Shown here piece after piece: positions 11,535 through 22,119 of a stretch of 64,000 nt of DNA (positions are counted from its first letter, which is position 1; each line of letters starts with the position of its first letter). The position numbers and the translations under genes were made by a program. This stretch comes from Ornithodoros turicata (Eukaryota > Arthropoda > Arachnida > Ixodida > Argasidae). Under the pieces are notes generated by a model. That model saw nothing but the letters and a program-made list of their open reading frames with translations. It was not told the origin of the DNA and ran no database searches. The stretch lies in contig NC_088203.1 in the NCBI RefSeq assembly GCF_037126465.1, positions 97,836,668 to 97,900,667 of the forward strand. The letters are read 5' to 3'.

Positions 11535-11845
11535 CACCCGAAGGCATCTATCCGCTACCAGAAAAGGTCCAGCCCATTACGACATTCCCGCAGTCTCACT
11601 CACTCCATCAGCTACGGCGCTTTTTGGGCCTCGTTAACTTCTACAGGCGTCTTATCCCGCGCTGCGCCAAGCCCCTTCGTCCACTCGAACAACTCCTTAA
11701 GTGCACGAAGTCACCGTCCAGCTCACTTCCTTGGACACCTGAAGTGGACACAGCCTTTCAGCGAACGAAGACTGCACTCGCACAGTGCGCTATGCTGCAC
11801 CACCCCAAGCATGACGCATGGTTGACGCATCGGCGACCGCTGTAG
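11501..11845 (+). pseudogene. Gypsy reverse transcriptase, thumb/connection part
   Basis: Continues the RT in another frame: [20 protein letters not shown] and LRRFLGLVNFYRRLIPRCAK, then WTPEVDTAFQRTKTALAQ, the usual post-YIDD order of Gypsy polyproteins. A second frameshift near 11820 moves to the RNase H frame. Confidence 0.88.
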
Positions 11846-12020
11846 GCGCAGTTCTCCAGCAGAGGATCAGTGACGCTTGGCAGCCTATCGCATTTTTCTC
11901 CAAAGGCCTGAAGCTGCCCGAAACCAAATACAGCACTTTCGGACGGGAACTTCTCGCGGCGTACTTGGTCATCCGCCACTTTCGCCACTTTTTGGAAGGT
12001 CGCGCTTTTACCATCCTGAC
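11818..12020 (+). pseudogene. Gypsy RNase H domain, 5' part
   Basis: DASATAVGAVLQQ, AFFSKGLKLPETKYSTFGRE and LLAAYLVIRHFRHFLEGR are the hallmark of Gypsy RNase H, with the catalytic Asp and Glu retained. Interrupted at 12020 by a hAT element exactly before the TDHKPL motif, which resumes at 12853. Confidence 0.88.
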
Positions 12021-12852
12021 CAGTGCCGTGTATGCCAAAGGGAGTCTGGCCATTAGGAGGAGCCTAAAAAAGAGGCTCGATCTGTCAATCTTAGGCGCAT
12101 TTCATTGGTTACCGTTTTCCATGGGAGCTGCCATGACACCAAATTTTTTCCAAGATGGAAGATGGTGCTTGGAATGGCGAAGCGGAGATTTCGTGACAAA
12201 ACATTTTCACAGACTACTTTAATTTCATACTGTGAGTATATATCCTCATGTACGCATGTGCAAAATCAGCTTCAACTTTCGCTCCGCCATCATTATTTGC
12301 GTGAAAATTGGCTTTTTCGTTGCCTACTTTAGTCCTAGTTAAGATCGTGATAACAGGAAAATGGCAAGAAGGACGACTCTTATACGTAGGATTTTGCATT
12401 ATATAATTGCATTTTATTTATACATACATCTTTGCTCCTTTTTGATTCAATGTACTTACATTACGTGATATAAAACTTCATACCAGCTGTCGTCTGCTAC
12501 GAAGAAGCGGTTGTACCACCATCCTGGCCAATCACTTCTGCTAGCAACCATTTCTGCAATTCTGAGCCTCCCCAACGTGCCTCTCTCCGTGCAGATGGCG
12601 TTGATAAAAGTGGGCGCAAAATCCGTCGTTTTGGTATGTCACCTGTGGAATCCGTTTAAAACCAAATCCATCAATTTTCTCCAAAATGGTAGCGCCCAGT
12701 AAATAAGGGTGAGGTATAAGTAGTGGATGGATGTAACAATAGACAACTGTATTTCGACCTGTGATTGTCTAGATACCTCAAAAAGTGGGTGGAGCCTCAG
12801 GTGTAGGCAGGTCCCATTAATGGCCAGACTCCCTTTGGCATACACGGCACTG
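12021..12852. mobile_element. Non-autonomous hAT-like element inside Gypsy
   Basis: Long terminal inverted repeats beginning CAGTGCCGTGTATGCCAAAG and ending CTTTGGCATACACGGCACTG, flanked by an 8-bp duplication with one mismatch (ATCCTGAC 12013-12020; AGCCTGAC 12853-12860). The 832-bp interior has no recognisable transposase. Younger than the Gypsy copy. Confidence 0.85.
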
Positions 12853-13199
12853 AGCCTGACGGACCACAAGCCCCTCACGCACGCCTTCCAGTCCGCCAGC
12901 AGCCGGTATTCTCCGAGAGGGATTCGCCACCTAGCATTCTTGGCTGAATTTTCGACCGACCTTCAGCACGTTAGGGGGTCCCGCAACGGTCCTGCCGACG
13001 CCCTCAGTCGCATTTCCTCCATTCCAGCAGTCACTGACCCCTCGTCGCCTGACGTCATAGCCGAAGCCCAAGCCCACGACGAGGTACTCCGCCTTTTGCA
13101 CCTCCGCCCGAGCTCTTCGATGAAGCTGTCGGACTGCCCTGTACCCGGTTGTTCCCGCACCATTTGCTGCGACACCACGACGCCCCGGCCATGACGGGC
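12853..13199 (+). pseudogene. Gypsy RNase H end and integrase start
   Basis: Resumes with LTDHKPLTHAF, then GIRHLAFLAEFSTDLQHVRG and NGPADALSRI, the conserved RNase H exit of Gypsy. It ends in a HDAPAMTG-like reading typical of the integrase zinc-binding start (another frame) and is cut directly by the 3' LTR, so integrase and polypurine tract are missing. Confidence 0.85.
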
Positions 13200-13375
13200 T
13201 GTAGCAGACGACACAGGTGGCGTGCGCCGTGCGCAGGCACATCGAGTTTTGCACGCCCCTCCTGTTACGCGCCAGCCTTTGGCCATTCTACTCTGCCACC
13301 CACTCTGATTCGGTTCAGTTGGCACCCAGCCGTCAATAAAGAGCCTTCCGTTGCAGTCCTTTCTCTGACTCAACA
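13200..13375 (+). repeat. 3' LTR of the Gypsy element
   Basis: 176 bp; same TG..CA ends and AATAAAG signal as the 5' LTR, plus a 4-bp ACTC-type insertion near 13306. Confidence 0.88.
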
Positions 13376-13381
13376 AGTGTA

Positions 13382-13845
13382 ATATCAATTTTTAGCACGA
13401 CATTAGTACTATACGGATCTTTAACAGGTTTCTACGGATATTATATCACTACCTGAGGACCAGGCCGTAAGTACATTTCTGCATGGTTGTGATGTGCGCG
13501 TCAATCGTAAATATGCTAGTACGCTATTACATTTTGGCATGGTAATGAGTAATCTCAAGTAATTTCATGTATCAGACATGAGTAATTTCATTACCCATTA
13601 CTCGGGATAAGAGTTCAGGCATTCTCGACACCCAGTGGTTATGTACCGTGCCTGGTACATAGAAGGAGGGGCGAGGTGATGTATCTATTGTAATTGCTGT
13701 TAATTTGTAAAGAAAAATTCCTTAGTTAACAACTTGCTATAATAGTAATACAATAATACCTTTGAAACCGCGCATTATAATACGTATTGCTAATACTGTG
13801 TTCTAAAACATTGATAATTCGTGAAATACAACAAAAACTTTGTTT
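13382..13845. other. Unannotated spacer
   Basis: Contains GTAATGAGTAAT-type words near 13540-13605 that may be a decayed relative of the GTAAC-rich hAT ends; otherwise nothing. Confidence 0.3.
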
Positions 13846-13847
13846 AA

Positions 13848-14200
13848 GATGAGGAATGGGGAATTTCATCGCCAGAGGCCATACCCTCTAAAAACTGAAC
13901 TTCACCGCATAGCACGCTGTGCGCCAACCACTGCCACGAATGATTGGGCTGTCGCTTCTGATTTGAGGAGAGAGGAAGGCGTACGCCTTTTTGTTTCAAT
14001 TTGGATACATGATAATTGACACAAAAAGGCGTACGCCTCCCTCTCTCCTGGAATCAGAAGCGATAACCCTATCATTCGTGGCAATGTTTGACGCAGAGCG
14101 TGCTATGCGCTGAAGTTCAGTTTTTAGAGTACACTCTACTCCATTGCTGATAGTGATTTGTGAAATGAAATAATGAGCCCCTTCAAAATCCTATTGTCTC
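13848..14200 (+). repeat. Interspersed repeat R4, split by a MITE
   Basis: GATGAGGAATGGGGA..TTTCATCGCCAGAGGCCATACCC precedes the MITE at 13886-14130. CTACTCCATTGCTGATAG and GAAATGAAATAATGAGCCC follow it. The copy at 47.74 kb has the same two halves around a different MITE. Confidence 0.65.
13886..14130. mobile_element. Foldback MITE, subfamily C
   Basis: Arms CTCTAAAAACTGAACTTC / GAAGTTCAGTTTTTAGAG, inner stem GGCGTACGCC on both sides, loop near 14005-14015. The outermost bases are eroded on the left. Confidence 0.8.
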
Positions 14201-14201
14201 C

Positions 14202-14690
14202 AAGTCCTATTGTGTCCAAATAGTCACTTGGGCGATGAAGGGAAAAATACACAGTCAAGTCTAGTAGAATTGGGAACATAATAAGTCCATTGAATGAAGC
14301 ACTCTTTGCAATAAAACTTTAATATTCACAAGCTTTCGTGCAGAACCTGCACTTCATCAGTTGAGGACACAAAAGACGTACAGCAGATTCGGGCTATAAT
14401 AACCTCACATATGTCTAGTGTCTAAAAAAAAGGGTGGCAGTTTAACGTTTTTTTCTATACAACACACACAATAATACACAAAGAGAGACAGATCAGTTCG
14501 TGCAAGTGATACAATTGAGGCACAGGTGTTTGAAAAGGGATTAGACAGAAGACTCGGTAGGTATTAACTGGAGGGGTATTATGTGGATCCTTCCCCATTA
14601 TAGGGTCATGCGGGACTCTATAGAGTTTAATACAACGAGGTGCCAAACATTTAAATTTAGCAATCAAGAAGGACTCTCGATTTTTGCGTT
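14202..14690. other. Unannotated; Penelope-like end suspected at 14325-14370
   Basis: ACAAGCTTTCGTGCAGAACC followed by CTGCACTTCATCAG resembles 3' regions of Penelope-like retroelements read on the minus strand. No coding domain is left, so this is tentative. Confidence 0.3.
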
Positions 14691-14692
14691 TA

Positions 14693-14780
14693 GAGTCATT
14701 CACAAAGCCGGGCTCTAAAACAATAATTTTAATGCAGATATAAAAATTATTGTTTTAGAGTCCGGCTTTGTGAACGACTC
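14693..14780. repeat. Long hairpin
   Basis: CACAAAGCCGGGCTCTAAAA..ATAATTTT and AAAATTAT..TTTTAGAGTCCGGCTTTGTG are near-perfect complements around a loop of about 12 bases. Confidence 0.7.
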
Positions 14781-14788
14781 CATGATAT

Positions 14789-15221
14789 GAATGACTCCTC
14801 GATTTATGAACGGTTAACGTTCCTGGAAAAATCGTTTATAGAGCGAGGAATTCGTAAATTGACCCCCCTCTCCCCCCGTCCCACACACACATTAGGAGAC
14901 GATGATGGGGACGTGTTTAGTGCTGATAGAAAATAAAACAAGGGAAAGGTTAGCCATGATGCAGGCTTGTTATTCCGAGAAGCAAACACAAACAAGCAAA
15001 AGGAAGATACCGTAGCAGAGACACAGAAAGAGATGAGGCTGATGCCGACCAGGGGGCTGGGCGCTGCCCCAGTGCCAACTGTAGAGAATGAAAGACGGTG
15101 ATGGACAGGGCAGTTCACGTGATCAAAGCACGGTTGAAAGGGTGGTCGTAAATGGAAGTTTGTAATGAGGAAGGGGATGTATTTCCTCGCAGGGCACTGT
15201 TCGTAAATCGAGGGTTCACTG
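14789..15221. mobile_element. pogo/Tigger-like non-autonomous element
   Basis: The right end read outward-in is CAGTGAACCCTCGATTTACG and the left end is GAATGACTCCTCGATTTATG. This is the CAGT..CCTCG..TTA terminal pattern of Tigger-type mariner elements. TA follows the right end; the left flank is eroded. No transposase frame. Confidence 0.6.
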
Positions 15222-15224
15222 TAA

Positions 15225-15518
15225 TTAATTACAAAAATAACGATATCCTTTTCACATCGCAACTTAACGTATCACACACCGCACCATATTTTCGAATTAT
15301 TGTTTCACACGAACAGATTTTGTGGTTCTCTATGCTCTCTAGAAATCTGTGAATATCCTAAAGTGCAAACACGCAACAAACCTGGCACCGATATGGCACA
15401 AGCGTGGCACACGTGCCACAAATATGGCGCCGAGAAGTTTGCGAGTCGCTCCCTGGTGTTCACTGAACGAACCATATCGTGGGGATACTCGCGTGCTGCA
15501 GGCTCCAGCAGCTCCCCA
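15225..15518. other. Unannotated spacer
   Basis: Nothing recognised. Confidence 0.3.
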
Positions 15519-15520
15519 TA

Positions 15521-15757
15521 CACTCTTAAAAATGAACTTCACCATATAGCACTCTCCTAGCCAGCCATCACCCCGAATGACAACGTTCTCGTCCCAGATT
15601 TGTTGAAAACGGGAGGAGGAGCCTATTTTGTGCCGTGCATAATGGCACAAAATAGACTCCTCCTCCCGTTTTCAACAAATCAGAGGCGAGAACGTTGTCA
15701 TTCGGGGTGATGGTTGGCTAAGAGCGTGCTATGTGGTGAAGTTCATTTCTAAGAGTG
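15521..15757. mobile_element. Foldback MITE, subfamily B (symmetric)
   Basis: 237 bp. Ends CACTCTTAAAAATGAACTTC and complement, TA on both sides. Both arms carry the B signature (GACAACGTTCTCG and GGAGGAGGAGCCTATTTTGTG with complements), loop CGTGCATAATG. No coding capacity. Confidence 0.92.
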
Positions 15758-15759
15758 TA

Positions 15760-16098
15760 GAGCCCATAGTTTGAGATAATTCACACAACACCGGGCACAC
15801 GACCAATGAGAGTGCAACGTTGTAGAAATTATGCAATGCCAGTCGGCCAATCAGGAGCCTTAACTTTGGCTGACCTTTCGACCGGTTCTGGCTACCATTG
15901 ACTTCTACCGGATTTCACGCCTACCGCCGTTACCCGATATTCAAAATAACTGAAGCTTCTTTTGGCTAAAAGAAATATTTATTTGACACAAAGCACTGAT
16001 TCAAATATCTGATACATGGATGCACTGTGTGAACACAAAGTCCACTGCGTTGCTGACGCACTGTAACTAAGTTCGAACTTGAAGCAAAACGAACACAG
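15760..16098. other. Unannotated spacer
   Basis: No gene seen. TGCAACGTTGTAGA near 15812 recurs near 16768, just outside the tandem duplication below. Confidence 0.35.
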
Positions 16099-16100
16099 CT

Positions 16101-16640
16101 CTCGAAATCCGACGGGGCAGCGCTTGTGCTTCACTCTCCAACCGCTCCAACTCACGAAGCATTCCAGTTCCGGAGTTGATAGACTGTTCGTTGGATAATA
16201 GTCGTGTCCAGGAACAGCACAACACACGTTGAATCACATCGACGCATGAATAAACCAGCGAACACTTCTACAAACTGTTCTGCCGATTGACATCACCGAA
16301 ACACGGAACACGAGAGGACGCCTTGCCGGCCGATTTTATGATGAGCATCTTCTTTCGTTGTTTGCAGAGCGGAAAAGGCGCTTGTGTGGCACATAATCGT
16401 AATCCTGTCTTTGTTGTCAGGCCTCAAAATCCGACGGCGCACGAACGCGTTCTTCACGCTCCAACCGCACCAGCCCACGAAGCATTCCAGTTCCGTAGTT
16501 GATAGACTGTACGTGGGATAATAGTCGTGTCCAGGAACAGCACAACACGCGTAGAATCACAAACTGTTCTGCCGATTGACATCACCGAAACACGGAACAC
16601 AGGAGGACGGACGGACGCCGTGCCGACCGATGCGAGCTAT
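16101..16640. repeat. Tandem duplication, period about 322 bp
   Basis: Copy 1 begins at 16101 (CTCGAAATCCGACGG), copy 2 at 16423 (CTCAAAATCCGACGG). Both contain ACGAAGCATTCCAGTTCCG, GATAATAGTCGTGTCCAGG and AAACTGTTCTGCCGATTGAC. Copy 2 lacks about 35 bp found in copy 1 near 16240-16275. Function unknown. Confidence 0.85.
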
Positions 16641-16894
16641 TTCGAAACTATGCTGAAACTGCTGAAACGGCCGCCGGGACGCTGCACACACATGCGCGCG
16701 TACAAAATGCGATTTCAAAACGTTGTCGACCAATCGGAGCGCGCACGCAGCCTGGGCCGATGAGCTTGCAACGTTGTAGATTGGCGCAGTGGTACATCTC
16801 TACAGCCGCATCCTCGGTTACCTGAGGAGGACTGGCGTGCTGTATTCGCACATTGCGTTGCGTATCACGGCATTGCACGTGCAAGATGCTATCC

Positions 16895-17154
16895 AGCGTT
16901 TGCTTCAGTGGTTAGCGTGCCGGCCATGTCGCGTCGAGACTGGGAGGTACTCGGGTTCGAATCCCGGTGCCGGCTGTACTGTCTGGGTTTTCCCTGGGTT
17001 TTCCCCAGACGCTTTTAGACAAATGTCGACAGAGTTTCCTTAGAAGTCGTCCCAGGATGCACATTCCCCCAGGGCGTCAATCGTGACGTTGCCCACCCAT
17101 GTGAGGCCGATAACAGCGAGTCCTTTCGCCATCACCACCACCACCACCACCACC
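16895..17154 (+). mobile_element. SINE, near-complete, type-2 (CACCAC) tail
   Basis: tRNA-like head with CAGTGGTTAGCGTGCCGG and B box GGTTCGAATCCC, body GGGTTTTCCCTGGGTTTTCC, then GGCGTCAATCGTGACGTTGC, GTGAGGCCGATAACAGCGAG and (CAC)n. Clear target duplication not found. Confidence 0.88.
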
Positions 17155-18810
17155 TTTCTTGATAATGTATGACGAAAACGATATGTGTTCCAAGTAAATA
17201 GCATTTTCATTCCAATATGGCAGTTTTTACTGTATGTAACACAGACGAAATGGAAACGAGGATCTCCACCGAGAAGCGGCACAGTGGCGCCCCTAGTGGG
17301 GGTCTCGCCGCCATTTTGGCGCCCGTCCTACTATAACGATGCCCAGTGTCATGTTCTTGATGCGTAGAGATGTTCCCTTACCACTTTCACTGGCTGCACC
17401 AACCCCGAAGATCTACGAAAACGACGGTTGCCTCTCGTGTTTCCCGCCTTAATAATCTCCATGCTGCTGTAACTCTACCACCACGCTCTGTTCACGAAGT
17501 TTATGTTCGTACACGTGCAATAGTTTTCCAACCAATGTGGGGTAGATAAAGTATGCAGAGTTACGCATGCCCCCGTCTCCTGAAGGTCATATGTCACTGA
17601 TCATACGCCACATGCGAGTCCCGCATGCTACTTAAATAACCTATGCCAGAGGCAATGCGACGAGCAACGAAAGAATTGCGTTACGTCCGCAACAGGGTTT
17701 GTTTGTTTGTAGGGGAAAAAAAAAAGAGGAGAAATTGAACTCGTCTCCCGACTTGTAACAACAGCGTCCTGGTTACACAACATAATTGCTCCAATCGTTC
17801 ACGGTATTAGAACGCAGAAAGTAAGAAAGGATCAAGTTTAAGAACGACAAACTTATTTTGGACTCAAGTTCCATGTCCCGCGAGACATTTATGAGTTTTA
17901 GTGCATCGTACGCATTTGCCTTTGCGTACGTAAGGGACCCCACATTTGATATTCCGATTCGTTTAACATGCAACCAGGGTACCAAACGAGAGTTCAGTTG
18001 GTTTTCTTTACACAAGGCTTTATGCAAAGCTATGCCCCTTTGTTCGGAGCGCGAATCAGAGAAATTTCTGTCGGTCACAAGTACTCTTGTCAGAAAAAAA
18101 TTTGTCGGACACAAATACAACATGACATGCTGTTGCCTTTTAAGGAACCATTAGTATTTTCTGTAACATATTCTGACAAGATACCATCTGTTGCAGTTGC
18201 AGTCAAGAGATAATTCCTATGATGTATGACTACATTTCTTACTTTCACTCTGTTTCTGTTTCTTTTTTTTTCTTTCTGTTTTGGCGTGTGGTAGACCATG
18301 TTTTGAGACGCATGTGTTTAGTGGATGACGCTGCCGTTGCACTGTTGTTGGCCATGTCATCAGTACTTGTTACAAGTACTGATTATTGTGTGTGCTATTA
18401 ACCATAGGCTGCTGTAGTATTCTTTTAGTTGCTCTCAAAGTGCTCCCCCCATCATCATCCCCTCATCCGTTCCCAGTGTGCAATCGGGCAGTGCGCCAAA
18501 AAATCTGCGGGGCGTAGGGATACAGATGCAAGTTGTTGTAGGTGTATGCTGACGCACTTACGATACGGGCATCCTACGAACTGTATGAAATCAACGGGGC
18601 ATACTTGAATAAAAGGTTCAATAAGACATTTTAAGAAACGGAAGTAAATTAGGAGTAAATAGAAGAATAATTGCACCGTTTGAGTTAGTCACGTGCTTCA
18701 TTAAGTTATGTCTAATTCTTTCTAATATTTTCAGTGGCAGCAATGGTGCAAGAAGTGTTTCTGTTACATAGTTCAATAATGCTAGTGCTAAGTGCTTAGC
18801 TTAAGCGCGC
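17155..18810. other. Unannotated region
   Basis: No coding domain recognised. Holds GCCGCCATTTTGGCG at 17309, a YY1-like word, without further promoter evidence, and T-rich runs near 18260. Confidence 0.3.
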
Positions 18811-18821
18811 AACCGATGTAA

Positions 18822-19582
18822 CAGATACAACGACCTCCTGGCTTCCGGCCACAGCGTACGGCTCCAGTGGGTACCCAGTCACGTCGGGCTGCCCGGAAAT
18901 ACCTGTGCCGACATTGCTGCGAAACGTGCCCATACCACGGCTGCCTTGGGTCTCAGCATCCCGCTTTCAATGTCAGCCTGCCAAATACGTCGCTTACGCT
19001 CTCGCTGTGTCCAAGATTTCATAGAACATGCCATCTCGCCCAATACATTTCTGCACTCCATCGACCCAAAAATGCAATACGTCCCTCCCCCAAACATCAC
19101 GAGGAGGGAGGCGTCTGTTATCCACCGCCTGCGGTTAAGCGTGGCTCGAACGCCAACACGGCTCTTCCAGCTCAGCACGCTTGACACCCCTACATGTGCA
19201 GCCTGCTCTACCGAGGGCAACACTTCCCATCTACTCCTCCACTGTCGCCTGTTCGTCGCTCCCCGTGCCGCTCTGATGGAGCGGCTAGCTGCCCTAGGGC
19301 TGAGGGTGGTCTCGCTGGCAACGCTACTGGGCCCTCTGCAACGCCCCATTCAGTGGCGCGTCGGAAGGGAACTCGTACGCTTCCTTACTGACACAGGGCT
19401 CGCGCTGAGCCTGTGACTGCGCCTGTTTTCTTTCGCTCTTTTCGTTTTTCTTTCTTTTTCCTTTTATTTTTTTTTCTTTTTTGTAAGCGGGAATAGCAAG
19501 TCGGCTTCTGGAGCCAGGCTAACCTTTCCGCTGTTTCTTTGTTTTTTTTCTTTTTGCAATAAACCTATACCCCCCCCCCCCC
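18822..19582 (+). mobile_element. 5'-truncated LINE with RNase H, poly(C) end
   Basis: RNase H tail plus C-terminal domain plus 3' UTR (GGGAATAGCAAGTCGGC, GGCTAACCTTTCC, AATAAA) ending in a C run. An 8-9-bp duplication CGATGTAA brackets it (18814-18821 and 19583-19590), so this is one retroposition event. Confidence 0.82.
18835..19416 (+). pseudogene. LINE ORF2 carboxyl end: RNase H tail and CCHC domain
   Basis: Starts inside RNase H with LQWVPSHVGLPGNTCADIAA (the last catalytic Asp is in NTCAD). It continues through RRLRSRCVQDF, IHRLRLSVARTPTRLFQL and the zinc-knuckle CAACSTEGNTSHLLLHC (C-x2-C, H, C), and ends with a terminal helix and TGA. The order RNase H then CCHC is that of I-clade/R1-like LINE proteins, which use the protein for target-primed reverse transcription. 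The frame is open across this segment but lacks endonuclease, RT and most of RNase H. Confidence 0.85.
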
Positions 19583-19656
19583 CGATGTAATTGGACAGTC
19601 GTTTCCACAACAACAACTGTTTTAAGACTGTTTTCTTTAAGATGAGGAATGGGGAG

Positions 19657-19990
19657 TTTCAACTTCGCCTACATCGACGACATCCTGGTGCAAGCCGTTC
19701 GTACGATGAACACCTAAGTCCTCTCCGCCAACTATTTGAACGCTTGCGAAAATACAACATCACAATTAATGCTTCCAAGTGTGAATTCGGGATGCTGCAA
19801 CTGGAGTTTCTCGGATACTCAGTAGCACCTGCTGGCATCCGCCCTATGCCAGCCAAAGTTCAAGCAATCACCGACTTTCCTCGCCCGACGTCGCAACGGC
19901 AACTCCGGCCGCTTTTACCGGCCGCTTCATCCTTCACGAAGCAACGCTTATTCGTCCTCTCCACAACCTTCTCCCCTCTCGCCAAGGGAG
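19657..19990 (+). pseudogene. Gypsy reverse transcriptase fragment
   Basis: FAYIDDILVQAV (YIDD box) at 19660-19695, then after a frameshift EHLSPLRQLFERLRKYNITI, CEFGMLQLEFLGYSV and MPAKVQAITDFPRPTSQRQL. A different copy from the one at 11 kb. Abuts the R4 words GATGAGGAATGGGGA at 19641, so a recombination or insertion junction lies at about 19657. No LTR found. Confidence 0.8.
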
Positions 19991-20795
19991 TGAAAACGAG
20001 CACAGTAATCTTAGACATTTGGAATATAATTAAGCAAATAGCTGGCTGTGGTCCTCACATCCCGTTTTCTGCACGACTTCTTTACAGACGACCTCCGCTG
20101 CAGATGTCTCTTTTGTCATCACAAATTACGTGTTATCTTCGCGCGCCAACTACAGCCGCGCCGAACGGGCGTAACAAGCAATAGCAAGCCGTCCTTTCTG
20201 GCTGACTTTTCATGTCAACATCAATAGGTTCCCTCCTCCCTCGCTATTCGTGGCACACGAACCTCTTGCCAATATATCATGGATTGCATTCACACGTGCA
20301 GGAAACAAATAACTGCTATGTGCAGCAAAGCTGCGGCAGCGCTTGGTATTCAACTTGCCGTCATGCATATTTGTGTCAGACAGAGTGTCGCAGAAATACG
20401 TGCGTATTTCTGGCCGTGTGTATTCGTGTGACTGCCGTGCTGGAGTGGCGACATTCCATGCAGTGTCTATACCATTCTTTTTTCTCGAACGCCATAGGTT
20501 GTGTTTTGCGATAGCTCTATATTAAACATATCTGGTGTTAACCAGCTCTCGTGGCCTATACAATGTGAGGAAAATTTCCGTAATTTTACTGCTAACTGTG
20601 TTGCCAGCATATGTGCCGTAATCTGTATGCTGCACAAAAGCAGTTTAGTGTCCACGTTGCACAGTTACGGACTGGGCTTTCGCAGTTTACTATCCAATTA
20701 ATGTAAGTGGCTCTCTTTTCGCCTATGGGAGCTGTCCAGTGTGCACTCCTAATGATTTCTTTTTGTTTTCGCAATAACTACTTTAAAGCACATAT
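19991..20795. other. Unannotated region
   Basis: Nothing recognised. Confidence 0.3.
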
Positions 20796-21093
20796 ACAGG
20801 GTGTCCCAGAAAACGTGTCATTGAATTATAATAAAAAAACTACGCCACCTAGAATCATGCGGTCAACGGCATTTGTTCTTATTGGGTTTTTGACACCTCC
20901 TGATGTGAAGGTCGTGTAACGTAAGTTTAACTATGTAAATTTTTGCGAACTGACGTCGGAAATTTGCCAAGTAAAGGTCACTTTTTTACCCTACCAATGT
21001 GAAGGGCGTGTCAAATTTACTCAAATTAATGACAATTGACAGGAATATTCAGGGGGTATCCCATCAGAAAAAATAGCCGAACATCATGCTCTA

Positions 21094-21341
21094 CACTCTT
21101 GAAAATGAACTTCACCGCATAGCACGCTCCTAGCCAACCATAATCTCGAATGATATCGTTATCTTCCCTGATTTGCTAAAAACGGGAGGCGTACGCCTTT
21201 TTTGTGACAATTATGAACAGCATAAGTGTCACAAAATAGGCTCCGCCCCACGTTTTCAACAAATCAGGGACGAGAACGTTGTCATTCGGAATGATGGTTG
21301 GCTAGGAGTGTGCTATGTGGTGAAACTCATTTTTAAGAGTG
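21094..21341 (+). mobile_element. Foldback MITE, asymmetric A/B lineage
   Basis: Left arm has A signatures (GAATGATATCGTTATC, GGCGTACGCC). Right arm has B signatures (CAAAATAGGCTCCGCCCC, GAGAACGTTGTCATTCGG). The loop reads GACAATTATGAACAGCATAAG. TA duplication. Shares private bases with 57527-57774 (GGGACGAGAACG, GGTGAAACTCAT). Confidence 0.92.
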
Positions 21342-21871
21342 TACGGAGCTAGCGCGCGACAAATTTCTCAGCGCAATCCTTGTCAGTCCGACGAAAGGAG
21401 GTTGGAAGCCCAACCCACACCTGCAATGCAGAAAGAGATAACGCAGGTATATGGCTTATCGCGTCCGACTTTGGCTGGGATCACACTTTCCCTCTCCCAA
21501 TTTCAGGAACTGTCACTTTTTCTACTATCACTCTGTGGGCTGGGCTTGGAACCTCCTTTCGTCGGACTGCGAGCGATTGCGCTCAAAAAGTCGTCGCGCG
21601 TTATGGTTCAGTGCTACGAAAAGCAGGATGTTCGGCTATTTTTTCCGATGGGATATCTGGCGAATATCACGGTCAATTATCATGAATTTGAGTGAATTCG
21701 GCACGCTGTTCATATTGGTGGGGTAAAAAAGTGACCTTTAGTTGCCAAATTTCAGAGTTCAGTTCGCAAATATTTACGTAATTAAACTTACGATACGTGA
21801 CATTCACATCAGGAGGTGGCAAAAACCTAATAAGAACAAATGCCGTTGACCGCATGATTCTAGGTGGCGTA

Positions 21872-22119
21872 CACTCTAAAAACTGAACTTCGCCTCATAG
21901 CACGCTTTGCGCCAACCATTGCCACGAATGATAGGGTTGTCGCTTTTGATTCGAGGAGAGAGGGAGGCGTGCGCCTTTTTGTGTCAATTATCATGTATCC
22001 AAATTGACACAAAAAGGCGTACGCCCCCCTTTCTCTTCGACTCAGAAGCGATAACCCTATCATTCGTGGCAATGGTTGGCGCAGAGCGTGCTATGCGCTG
22101 AAGTTCAGTTTTTAGAGTG
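21872..22119. mobile_element. Foldback MITE, subfamily C
   Basis: CACTCTAAAAACTGAACTTC and complement, inner GGCGTRCGCC stems. Left flank TA, right flank TC (one change). Copy 2 of element E shows the empty site GGTGGCGTAGTT. Confidence 0.9.

Larger units (their letters stand above)
10732..13375 (+). mobile_element. Gypsy-type LTR retrotransposon, internally deleted
   Basis: Two LTRs (TGTAGCA..CTCAACA) flank a shortened interior and are bounded by the 4-bp duplication AGTG (10728-10731 and 13376-13379). Coding order gag fragment, RT, RNase H, start of integrase, as in Gypsy. Two large deletions remove the rest of gag, protease and the RT amino end (junction near 11175), and integrase plus the polypurine tract (junction at 13199). 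Further damaged by frameshifts and by a hAT insertion at 12021-12852. Not autonomous. Confidence 0.9.

Noticed and set aside
17309..17323. YY1-like words GCCGCCATTTTGG (also near 33124 and 49318)
   Set aside because: Isolated matches to a short motif with no promoter, CpG island or transcript evidence.
21339..21726. Three overlapping frames of about 90-118 codons in element E
   Set aside because: They lie in the palindromic centre of a foldback element and are matched only by its other copy; no transposase motif.
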